Of a stretch of DNA of 64,000 bases, positions 1-10,227 are shown piece by piece (position 1 is the first letter of the stretch; every line of letters starts with the position of its first letter). The DNA is from Saussurea involucrata (taxonomy: Eukaryota > Streptophyta > Magnoliopsida > Asterales > Asteraceae), in the NCBI GenBank assembly GCA_033807775.1, contig CM066321.1:46600850-46664849 (forward strand). The letters are read 5' to 3'. The position numbers and the translations under genes were made by a program. The notes below the pieces were generated by a model that saw only the letters and a list, made by a program, of their open reading frames with translations, ran no database searches and had not been told where the DNA came from.

Positions 1-69
1 TAATCTAAGCCCATTTATGATCAAAGGCTTTTACAAAAAGATTAATTAAACTAATTAAGCACTATATAA

Positions 70-1178
70 TTATTTATATATCTTTCTAATATGTAGGACA
101 TTTATGGTCCTAACATCCCTCTGTGACAGTCCCCTCTGGGGTGCTCTGTGAACTACGTTTTCATTCTCCATCTCTCTCTCGGAGGAAGACCTCTCTGAGA
201 GTACTATTACCTCTGGTCCTTCTTCTTCTGCTTCACTCTCTGAGGATACATCATATTGAGGCTCAGGACCTAAGTACGTTGGGGATCCCACCTCAGGTTC
301 TTGAGGTTGGGCAGCGTGTCTATAGTTACGGATGGCTAGATGATCTGGATGGATCAAGTCAAGCATAGTCCTTGGGACTCAGCGAGTAGAGGGACACGTA
401 CCGAAGATTATTGGTCTGAACGATGACATCGTCCAAACAGGAGTTGGAGCTCCTTGTTGTGTGCGCTGAAGAGTATCAAACGCTTCTCTGATGGCTAAGC
501 TGATTAATCTGGGAAAATGGATTGTCTTCAGATTCTTGTCTTCTCCCACACGTTTACCTCTGGAGAGAGCATTGTTCTTGGAGGTTACTGCGGCTAGAAG
601 TTCCTCGTAGAGGATTGTTGCATAGTCAAATTTTCTCTGGAAGTAAAGACCATACATGATAGTCATGATTTCAGGGCTTATTTGGTCTTGGCTACCATTT
701 TTACAGGTGAGGGTTCTGTTCAAGGCTGAGAACATAAAGTTCCACAGGGGTGGGTATAGGCTTCTCTTGAAAGCACTCAGTTTGGCCAAGGCTTCGTTGT
801 AGCCTAGAAATTTGATGAATTCTAAGAGGATGGGTTGTTCAGGTGGTATTTCATATGTAGGAATTCCCAAATCTTCTGGGGTTTTAAGATCAAAGATTCT
901 TTGGGATGAATGCGAATAGTCCCTGCTCCTGCGTTGTTTCCAGCGTCGACTTTTCCAATTATTCCCTTTCTTTCATCGATAAACTGGCAGGTAGTCTATC
1001 ATTGTTGCACGTAGACTTGTGGCAGATTCTCATCGGCTTTGGTTAGGTCAAGAAATAGTTCGTAGAGTGTTGTGTTGATGGAAAACCTGTAGTTGTTATC
1101 GTTGAAAACGTAGGGTTGGATGATTATTTGGTCGACAGGGACGATTCTGCTTGATTATGCAGAGTCTTATTGTGCCAT
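70..1178 (-). pseudogene. Extra 3' ORF (aORF) of SireA1, broken
   Basis: Read on the minus strand from a likely ATG at 1178, this is the Sirevirus ORF that follows pol. Stops appear within the first codons and again near 870. The clearest part is 870-379 (163 codons), whose central block (LPPLWN, then TIMYG, then DYATI) matches the same block in the SireC aORF at 35364-34294. The downstream part (366-70) is acidic and Glu/Ser-rich, like the low-complexity region after the globular block in SireC. I see no signal peptide or membrane segment. The function of aORF proteins is unknown; env-like is only a label. The gene probably continued left of position 70 before decay. Confidence 0.6.
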
Positions 1179-1189
1179 GGTTGCAGGTT

Positions 1190-2250
1190 TAAGAAACTTG
1201 AAGAACAAGGAGTTTGATTTTGCAAAACGAGAGGGAATTTGTAGGTATTTCAAATGATCAGAGAGTGTAAAGAGTGAAGAGAATGTTTAAATGGGTATTT
1301 ATACTCGAAGGAGTCTCAGGGATAACCATTGTAGGTACTCGAGTGTCAGATAGTGGAACAACTCCTACAGTGGTATGTGGGTATATCTAATGGTCAGTTG
1401 CCCAATCGAAAGATGCCACGTGTGTATTGGATCTAACAACTTTTCTTATATGGAATCGTCACGGTTAGATATGGTGGGTGACAAGTGGTTGAGGCTTAGA
1501 AATAACCCTCACTCATAATCTGAGCATTATCAAAAAGTGTACAAGGCACTAAGAAATGGCAGAGCTCTGTTGGAACTCTTTGCCCATACTTGCCTCTGTT
1601 GAGTGACTTCTGACATTCGTTCAAGTAACCCAGTTTCTCAAGATGTTTCATCTTTACCCTAAAATCAATTGCAAATCCTATATCTGATGAGGAAAATAAT
1701 CAGAGAACTAATACGATAGAGGTTTCTCAGAGGAGTCACAGAGCTCTGATGATTATGTCAGAGGCTCTGATGAAATCTCAGAGACCTGATTCTGAGTATA
1801 AGTTCAGAGATATAATCAAAGATGTTTTCATCAGAATAGGTGTTCCCTTCTCCAAAAAGCTTTTCTTTTGATTATCAAGCCAAGTCAAAAATATTTTACA
1901 ATTTTTGACTTGCTCCCCCTTAAACATTGGTTATTTTCTTTTAAGCTCCCCCTAAACGGATAAGCTTATTCAAAGATTTAACTTTTTAACTCCCCCTTAA
2001 CTTGTGCCACTTTTGAAAAGATTTATGAAGATAACTATGAACAAGATAGTTTCAGATGGATAGAATTTAAACTCTGAAAGAAACAAGAAAATATTGAAAA
2101 AATATGTTGGCAGAGCTTTGAGGTAGACTTCAGAAACTCTGTTGACATGAACCACCTAACTACTCTGTCAGATCTCTGAGATGGATGTCAGAGGCTCTGA
2201 TGATTTTATCAGAGTTTAGGAAGACATGTTCAGCATACCCATCTTGCTGA
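1190..2250 (-). other. Non-coding spacer between pol and aORF of SireA1
   Basis: About 1.06 kb without a supportable gene. It would be the leader of the aORF. It is rich in scattered CAGAG/CTCTG words and holds three purine tracts (listed separately). No other signal seen. Confidence 0.6.
1912..2000 (-). promoter_or_regulatory. Three polypurine-tract-like motifs
   Basis: On the minus strand, AAGGGGGAGC-type tracts occur at 1912-1924, 1945-1955 and 1989-2000. They resemble the true PPTs that prime plus-strand DNA synthesis next to the 3' LTR, but lie just after pol. Multiple PPT-like copies are a known Sirevirus trait. Whether they prime synthesis here is unknown. Confidence 0.6.
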
Positions 2251-2266
2251 TTAAGAAATTGAATCG

Positions 2267-5200
2267 CTATTCATCAAGGGCTTTTGTAAACAGATCAACA
2301 AGTTGGAAGTCAGTTGAAACAAAGTACATTTGAATTGTCCCTTTTTCAACATGATCTTTGATAAAGTGGTACCCTATATCAATGTGCTTTGTCTTGGAGT
2401 GCTGAACTGGATTTGCTGTAATTGCTATTGCACTCTTGGAATCACAGAGAATTGGAACTTTGTTGTACTCCAGTCCATAGTCTCTGAGCTGTGTTTTCAT
2501 CCATATGACTTGTGAACAACAGCTAGCAGCAGCCACATATTATGCTTCTGCTGTAGAGGTTGACACACAGTTCTGCTTCTTGGATGTCCAACTTACCAGC
2601 TTATCTCCTAGTAATTGACAGCTACCATAAGTACTCTTTCTGTCATTCCTGCATCCTCCATAATCTGAAACTGTATACGCTACAAGATCAAAGCCAGAGT
2701 TAAGAGGATACCAGAGACCCATGAATTGAGTCCCTTTAAGATATTTAATTTTTTTTTTGACAGCAGACAAATGGGATTCCTTAGGATTATCTTGGAATCT
2801 AGCACAGAGATAGGTTGCAAACATTATGTCAGGTCTGCTAGCAGTTAAGTACATAAGTGACCCTATCATGCCTCTGTAGTTCTTGACATCCACAGATTGT
2901 CCTTCTGGATCATGGTCAAGTTTAACTCCAGTGGCAATAGGAGTTTTCATAGGATTTGAGTTGTTGAGCTTATACTTTTTCAAAATATCAGAGACATATT
3001 TTGATTGACTTATAAAGGTGCCTCTGATGGATTGTTTTACTTGTAAACCAAGGAAGAAAGAAAGTTCTCCCATCATGCTCATCTTAAACTCACTTTTCAT
3101 TAATTCCTCAAACCTATCATAGTACTTTTGGTTAGTGGACCCAAAGATAATGTCAGCAACATATATTTGTACCAGGAGTAAATCATTTTTATATCTCCTA
3201 ATGAATAAGGTAGTATCCAGAGTACCTTTTTCAAAGTGGTTGATCAATAGAAAAGTGGACAGAGTTTTCATACCAGGCTCTAGGAGCTTCTTTAAGGCCA
3301 TACATAGCTTTGTCTAGCTTGTTCACATGATCTGGATACTCTGAGCTTTCAAAACCTGGAGGTTGCTGGACATATACTTCTTCATTCAGAAAGGCAGATT
3401 TTACATCTATTTGATAGACCTTGAATCCTTTGTGAGCAACATAGGCTAGGAAGATTCTGTTTGCCTCTAGCCTAGCCACTGGTGCAAAGGTTTCATCATA
3501 ATCAATGCCCTCTTCTTGGCAGTATCCTTTTGCAACCAACCTTGCTTTGTTTCTGATGATTATCCCATCTTCACCTTTCTTATTCCTGAAAACCCACTTG
3601 GTTCCAATAGTTGCTTTATCTTTTGGAGGTGGAACCAAGGACCAAACTTGATTTCTCTCAAATTCCAGAAGCTCCTCTTGAATGGCTTCAATCCAATTTG
3701 GGTCTTCTAGGGCTTCAGTTATCTTCTTTGGCTCAATCATGCTCAAAACGTTCACAAAGAAGGCTTCATTTGCTGTAGCAGACCTGGTCTTTACACCATC
3801 TTTAGTAGCACTTATGATCTGGTAATGTGGGTGTTCCTTTGTCCATCTAGACATGAGAGCATGGAAAAGAGGTGGTGTCTGTGCTTCTGAAGGAAAAAGG
3901 TAGGTTACAACTCTTGAGCTCTGCGGATTGGCAACAGGGCTCTAAGGCACACTGCTCTAAAGAGTGGCTTCATTGCTCTGTAGAGTGCCAGCAGGGATCT
4001 CAGAAGGTGAACTCTCATATATGGAATTTCTTCCAACATTTGTCATCACTGGTAATGATGGTTCGGGTTCAAGTTCTTCTTCTTCTGATTATTGTCTAGA
4101 GTTTTCTCCTTGAGTTTGACCTGTAGTCAGAGAAGTAGATGGTGAAGTATTTGAAGGACCAGACAGAGATGTACCTAATTGTTGATGTCCTTCAAAACTC
4201 TGAACTTGAATTCCTTTGATGATGACTTCAGAGGAATCTTCATCATCAAATAAGTCATTAAATATCAGATTGATATTTTCTTCTCTCGTCTTGGAGGTAC
4301 TAGGCTCTTCTGTTGTATGTATCCTCTCTGATGATTGGCTTTCAGAGACACTTGATGATCTTTCATCAAAGGATACATTGATGCTTTCTTGAATGACCTT
4401 TGTTCTTAAGTTGTAGACTCTGTAGGCTTTTGAAGTTAGAGAGTATCCAATGAATTTTCCTTCATCAGCATTTCTGTCAAACTTTCCCAATTGATCTCTG
4501 TCATTCAAGATGTAGCACTTGCAACCAAAAATATGAGAGTATTTCACATTTAGTCTTCTATTGTTGATAAGCTCATAAGCAGTCTTCTTAAATCTCTTTA
4601 TAATGACATCCCTGTTTTGGGTAAAACATGTTGTTGAGACTGCTTCTCCCCAGAAGTTGATGGGAAGATCAGATCCTGCTAACATAGTTCTGGCAGCTTC
4701 CACCAGAGTTCTGTTCTTTCTTTCAACAACACCATTTGTTTGAGGAGTTCTTGCAGTAGAGAAGTTCTAGGAGATTCCTTCCTCTGTAAGGTAGGAATCA
4801 ATTTTGGCATTCTTGAACTCAGTCCCATTATCACTTCTCAGCTTTTGGATCTTCAGACTTAACAGAACCTGAATTCTTTTTAACAGATTTATCAGAATCT
4901 CTGGGACATCAGATTTTGCTCTGATGAACTCACCCCAAGTATATCTAGAATATTCATCAATAAGAACCAGGATATACTTTTTGCCAGATAGACTTTTCAC
5001 AGAGATTCGACCACAGGGATCCACATGAAGCATGTGCAGAGGTCTAGGGCAATTGTGATCACTCTTTGTTCTGTGTGAAGCTCTTTTCATCTTACCCAAT
5101 TCACAGGCAGAACAAAGATGGTCTTTGTCAAATTTAAGAGCAGGCATACCTTTAACTAAGTTAAGTTTCACAAGCTTTTCAAGATTTGAAAATTTTAAGT

Positions 5201-5642
5201 GAGCAAATCTTTTGTGCCATAGCCAGGCATCTTCCTTATTCACGGAGACTAAACAGAGTCTCTCTGAATTAGTTTTTTGATTTGGATTGAAATTCATTTT
5301 ATAAAGACTGCCTTTTCTATCAGCTCTAAGAAGCTCTTGACTAGATTCTGAAACTAACAGAGAACAATACTTTTTCTTAAAATTGACATCAAAACCATGA
5401 TCACAAAGTTGACTTATGTTAAGAAAATTATGATTTAACCCTTCTACATAAGCAACTTTTGAAACTGAAACACCTCCATTAGTTAGTACACCATATCTTC
5501 TAATTTGTCCTTGTCCATCTCCTCCAAAAGTTACTGCACCTCCCATTTTTTCTTTAAATGAGGTCAGCAGCTCCTTATTGCCAGTCATGTGTCTGGAACA
5601 TCCTGAGTCCAAGTACCAGATTTGCACATGCGGCTTCTGCAA
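2267..5642 (-). pseudogene. pol: Copia pol (protease, integrase, RT, RNase H) of SireA1
   Basis: Starting at 5642 the frame gives the protease motif YLDSGCSRHMTG, the H-H-C-C pre-integrase zinc region (WLWHKRFAHL, then CSACELGK) and the integrase core with Asp in LHVDPCG and SDNGTEF and Glu in NGVVERKNRT. An in-frame TAG near 4766 splits the integrase core. The 4703-4089 segment is the integrase C-terminal part and an acidic linker. RT follows in two frames (3854-3231 and 3301-2540), joined by a frameshift near 3270. The RT active site reads YVADIIFGST rather than YVDD: the codon at 3155-3157 encodes Ala in place of the first catalytic Asp. RNase H continues after a TAA near 2537 to LFTKALDE at 2267. 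A few residues are missing before EEVYVQQPPGF. It cannot make active polymerase. Confidence 0.9.
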
Positions 5643-5648
5643 GACATA

Positions 5649-6053
5649 TTAGTTTCTTTTAGGTACCCATTGCATAATGGGTCCTTTCTTGTTAGGTTTG
5701 GGGGTATTTGTTGTTTTACCTTCTGGATTTCCATTCTTTGATGGTGTGCCAGAGGTTTTTCTATGCTTGTTCTGAGAGTTGGTCTTAGGAATTGTCCTTT
5801 CTGGTGACCAATTCAGAATGCAGTGAGGACCATTAATATGATTTTGCAACTTTAACAGAAGTTTAATACAATTGCAATTGACAGAACATGGGAATGATTG
5901 ATGCAAATTGTTGTTTCTATTCATCATCTTTGGATTACATGCCTTTTGAGAATAAAAATTTCAAGAATCAGATGTTTTTACAAACTTCCTATCAAGATTG
6001 GTTTTCCTGAAACTGGCATTCCTCTTTGGATGTGATTCCTTGGACCAAAAAGA
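5649..6053 (-). pseudogene. gag: C-terminal end of SireA1 gag, left of Gyp1
   Basis: This is the last part of gag, just upstream of the protease start. It ends with IMQWVPKRN, the W-V-P-K block that closes gag in SireA2 and SireC as well. The region is basic and Asn/Lys-rich. The frame breaks several times between 6053 and 5927. The rest of gag is on the other side of Gyp1, at 19261-21975. Confidence 0.75.
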
Positions 6054-6058
6054 TTTTC

Positions 6059-7981
6059 TGTAACGTCCCAAAAATTACAAGGAATTTAAAATTTTTAAAA
6101 CATGCATTTCATTATAAAATAACCCCAATTTAATAATTCGCAATTCAAATTAAATTAACGTCGTTAACTCAAACAGTCAATAAAGTTTACGCAGCGGAAA
6201 TTTCATAAAATAAAATCTAAAGGTTTAAAAGTGAAATTTTAAACACTCTCAGCACCCCGCGCATAGTGTGTGTACCGTCAAGCCCGACTGCCGCTCGCAC
6301 CTGAAATCACAACATATTGGGAAAAGGTAAGCTAATCGCTTAGTGAGTCCTACCACACACGCAGGTAGCAACCCCACGAATATCGCCCCTACTCGCAAGT
6401 AGGCAACGTCACCATCACCACAAATATAAAACCACATAATGATAAATGCATAAATACGAACCTCGGTCCCACCGAGTACACCAAAAATATATCCACACAA
6501 GCTCAGTCCCACCGAGCCCTCGGTCCCACCGAGTAAAGACATTGATACCAGCTCAGTCCCACCGAGCCCTCGGTCGCACCGAGCCCTCGGTCCCACCGAG
6601 TAAAGATAATACAATTGTACTAGCTCAGTCCCACCGAGCCCCCCAGTCCCACTGAGGTGTACGCAAGCACAAATAATCGACATATAATTTCAACAATCAC
6701 AGCTAAATCATTCCAACCAAATTGGTCCACGTAAACACGTAATAACACATAGCACAAAAACAACGATATACATGAAATTCCTAACTACGCAGTGAGAGAA
6801 CTCACCTCAAAGCAAAGCGACGCGCTCCCGAGCCGCAACACCAGCACGTCAACCTTCCTCACATTTTCCCACCTAATTACGCACTAAAAACGTCAACGGA
6901 AGGTCCCAACTCACGACACTTTTACTAGTTTAACGAAACTAAAAATTCCAGCTTTTATACTAAAAATGCAGGTCTGTTCGGGACCCATTTTACCCCTGCT
7001 AAACTAATCAAACCAAAAATATAATTCCATATTCAGGAAGTTCAATGTCTTACGGTTCCAGGGACGTATCGCACGCGTCCTAACGATATTCCTAGCACTT
7101 TATATGAATTTTACAAAAACACCTCTCAGAGCAGCTAAAACAGAACCTTTCAGTACAAAACGACGATTTGACCTAAGCTACGTTCCGAACTGGTTTTTGC
7201 ACAAAACATAGAAACCTTACTAGACTCAAAATGGGAACTTTTGGCACCGATTTCGCCCCAATCCGAGTTACGAGGAAAAAGTTACGGTTTAAGCAAAACA
7301 GTGGCAGATTACTAAATTTTCACATGAAATGACACTATTGATTATTAACCCATTAAGTCGTGGCTTAATCCCAACAGACCCGAAAAGCATATGAACTACT
7401 GAATATGGGTTACCCTAGGCTGGACAACAGCCGTGCACCACCCCCTACCGCCTCCGGAGGCGGTGGTGGTTGGCGGCGTTTCTTTGACATACGATAACAA
7501 CAAACGAGAAATAGACGAACTTACCTCGACGAACCCTTCTTCCTCCTCTTTTCCGACCAAACTTGCCGGCGATCGTCTCCTTCCTCCTCTCTCCTCGTCG
7601 CCGGCAGCAACCTCTATCACCCTCTCGGTTTCTCTCTCCCTCTCTCGGCTTCTTTCTTTCACTCTCTCTCTCTAGTTCTCTTCTTGGCCGAACACAACAA
7701 GAAAGGGGGAGGGGATGACTAAAGGTTGTGGTGGTTACTAGCATGAAACCGAAGGGAAGGGGAAGGGGAGGGGGTGACTCTTGGACGATCCCTTGCCAAA
7801 CTTTGGTGAGATGCCCCAATTAGCCCCTCAACTTTCCTTTCCTTGCAAAAAACCCACAAAGGTTGACTCATTTAACTTTTTGGTCCGATTCGACTACCCC
7901 GCTAACGGAAACCACATTAAATCAAACTTAAAAAGAAAAGAATTAATAAAAGAAATTACATACCGGGATACGGGCTTTACA
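6059..7981 (-). repeat. Gyp1 3' LTR
   Basis: 1923 bp, starting TGTAACGTCCC and ending GGGCTTTACA on the plus strand. It lacks two 17 bp units of the CTCGGTCCCACCGAG array that the other three family LTRs carry. It includes an 18 bp palindrome (7447-7464) and a CT-rich stretch near 7616-7676. Confidence 0.95.
6462..6656. repeat. CTCGGTCCCACCGAG array in the Gyp1 3' LTR
   Basis: Eight copies of a hairpin-forming word (CTCGGT, three-base loop, ACCGAG) or close variants such as CTCAGTCCCACCGAG, in clusters separated by short AT-rich spacers. The unit within clusters is 17 bp. Equivalent arrays lie at 17692-17920, 37343-37571 and 43535-43763, each with about ten copies. Confidence 0.9.
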
Positions 7982-8843
7982 ACTCTCCCCCACTTGGATT
8001 AGACTTCGTCCTCGAAGTCTATGCCCGTGCATAGCTAAAGATAGTTCTCCCACATCTCAACCTCAGGTTCCCAAGTTCACTTGAGACCCCTTCTAAAACT
8101 TCTCGAATACTTTTCTTACTAACGTACTCCTTCTAGGACACTGAAATTATGATCGATAGAACACTTCACCAATTGGAATCATTCCTAGCCAAGCGACTTC
8201 GGTTGTCTCCCAACCTTAGATATTCCATACCTCCCGATTCAAATCTCAAGCTCTAAACATTCTCAAGTTGCTTACCAATATACCCAACTGGATACTCGGA
8301 TCCGATCATTCCTACTATTAACTGTCGATTAACTCCTACGAGTTCTACTATACTCCCACAAATTACCCTACAAGAATCGTCAAACCAGTAAATTTAAAAT
8401 CACTCACGAAGGTCACTCCACCATAACCATTCACCACAAGCAAACACCTCAGGATTACTACTACCATCAACATAATTTCCTTAAAATCGGCTACAATTCC
8501 CCAATTACACTAAGGTGTTTGGCTTCAAGCCCAAAAGTCGACACCTAAATATACTATTTACCTCAAAAATTCTACGCATGTATCCTCTTTATTACAAAGG
8601 GCATCATTCCCTAACCGATACTATTCGGCCTACAGTACTAACACGCGTGGAATACCCAACCTTCCACCGTTGACGTATTTCCTACACTCGCTCTACGAAG
8701 CCTAGTTACACCGTATCAAGATACACCTTAACGTCTACCTCCCAGGTACGTGCTCAAGACTATATCCTCCTAGTGCCTACTGGAAAGTCAAAGTCATAAC
8801 ACATGAATACCGGGGTCCCACCCCGAGATACCCAACCGACCAT
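7982..8843 (-). other. Gyp1 3' internal non-coding region with polypurine tract
   Basis: About 860 bp between the pol remnant and the 3' LTR. The minus strand reads AAGTGGGGGAGAGT directly before the LTR (7982-7993), a normal gypsy polypurine tract. Integrase should lie hereabouts in a complete element, but I recognise no integrase motif, so it has been lost or has decayed beyond reading. Confidence 0.65.
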
Positions 8844-8936
8844 TAAGACCGAGCAATTGACCCATGACTATCACAGACAAAATTCGGAATTTCCCCCGAA
8901 ACTCTCTCGCGTTTGGCATTTTCCTCCAAAACTGCC

Positions 8937-10155
8937 TGTTGGTGCAAGTGTACCACATCTCTATATATTTATTTATATTTATTTTGATGATTACAAACAC
9001 ACCGTATTATTGTTTATCTAACAATTTAATCCAAGTGTGCAGTTGTTGAAGAACACGAAGATTTAATCTGAAGGGTTCAAGACGGAAGTGTTTACGTCGT
9101 CATTATTGTTTATAACTAATAATGATAAACACCCTAAAATAATATACCACTTGGATATTTCTAAAAACCCAATAAATAATATATTTAAATAAAGTTTCTT
9201 TTGAGAAGATTCAGCAAGATTTGGTTGCGTCCTGAAGCTGTCCCTTTCTGACGGCGGTATACCGCGGCGGTACAGCCGGTATACCGCGGGTACACTTTGG
9301 CCGGTATACCGCGGCTGTTCAGCCGGTATACCGCGGCAGGCTCCGTGTTTGATTCTGATTGGTTGAAAGTTACTTTTCCTGACGGCGGTATACCGCGAGT
9401 CCCAGCCGGTATACCACGGGTACGTAATTCCTGTCAACTTTGCATAGAGCCGTGAGTGTCAGTGTACTTTCTGACCGCGGTATACCGCGGTGTGCAAGGC
9501 GGTATACCGCCAGGTCATGTGACCGTTGGAAGTCTTCATGCTATATATATTACATGCTGGTGATGAAGATCAGTAGACTACAACACAACAGTAACAAGCA
9601 GCATTCAAACTCTCAACTCTCAGCTCTCTCATTTATATATATATATTTTATAAAATATTTTTTATAAAATATCCAAGTGTGAGATATTATACAAGAGTGA
9701 TTACCCATTGTGAGTTATACTCCTCTTGTAAGCATTTGAATAACGGGTGTGTGATCCTGTACATCTCATAGCAGAAGCTTGAGAATCAATTACGTTACCT
9801 TTGTACTTGGTTTGTATTCTACCGTAAAGAATACATTTATTGGATCGTGTCGGGAAGTGTCTCGGCTGCTGGTTTATCACAGTTGGTGGTAAATCAGTAA
9901 ATCTCTGTGTCAAGTATCTCTAACCTTTATCTCTTTATTTATTCCGCTGTGCTTTATTATATTTATTTATATAAACTGTTTTGCATTTATATTTATTTAT
10001 ATAATCTCTGTGTATTTGTTTATATTTACACTCTTCGTTATTATTTGTATACTCTGATTTATTTATACTGTTTCAGTACTGTATTTATTTATAAAAGATT
10101 TTTTTGAAAGTAAAAGATTTTAAATACAACCTTCCCCCCCCTAGGTTGTCTAACA
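8937..10155 (+). repeat. TRG 5' LTR
   Basis: 1219 bp, TGTTGGTGC...GTCTAACA. It contains the GGTATACC palindrome array (9256-9508), an AT-rich region near 9630-9670 that could hold a TATA element, TTTAT-rich repeats near 9930-10090, and a poly-C run before the 3' end. It differs from the 3' LTR at base 6 and near 9416, and by one C. Confidence 0.95.
9256..9508. repeat. Eight-copy GGTATACC palindrome array in the TRG 5' LTR
   Basis: GGTATACC, mostly inside GCGGTATACCGCGG, starts at 9256, 9278, 9303, 9325, 9387, 9408, 9479 and 9501. Each copy is its own reverse complement, so the array reads the same on both strands. Spacing is irregular (21 to 71 bp), unlike a simple tandem repeat. Position in the upstream half of the LTR suggests a U3 regulatory role (inference). 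Confidence 0.9.
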
Positions 10156-10157
10156 TT

Positions 10158-10169
10158 TGGTATCAGAGC
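10158..10169 (+). promoter_or_regulatory. TRG primer-binding site
   Basis: TGGTATCAGAGC, two bases after the LTR; complementary to the 3' end of plant initiator-Met tRNA, which primes minus-strand DNA synthesis. Confidence 0.95.
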
Positions 10170-10227
10170 GGGGCTTTCAAAATTTTTCTGTTTAAATTTT
10201 TAAAGTCATTTCTTTAATTTTTTTTAA

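Noticed and set aside
7396..7819. ORFs of 88-124 codons repeated in every gypsy LTR (also 18670-19093, 38311-38734, 44503-44926)
   Set aside because: They recur only because the LTRs are near identical. The composition is simple CT/AG-rich low complexity, overlapping on both strands, and matches no known protein type.
9063..9437. 124-codon ORF in the TRG LTRs (also 12911-13285)
   Set aside because: It is the translation of the GGTATACC array and its AT-rich flank on the opposite strand to gag; no protein family resemblance.
9256..9508. Palindrome array resembling a CRISPR array
   Set aside because: Plant retrotransposon LTR context, irregular spacing, no spacers of constant length, no cas genes; duplicated exactly in the partner LTR.
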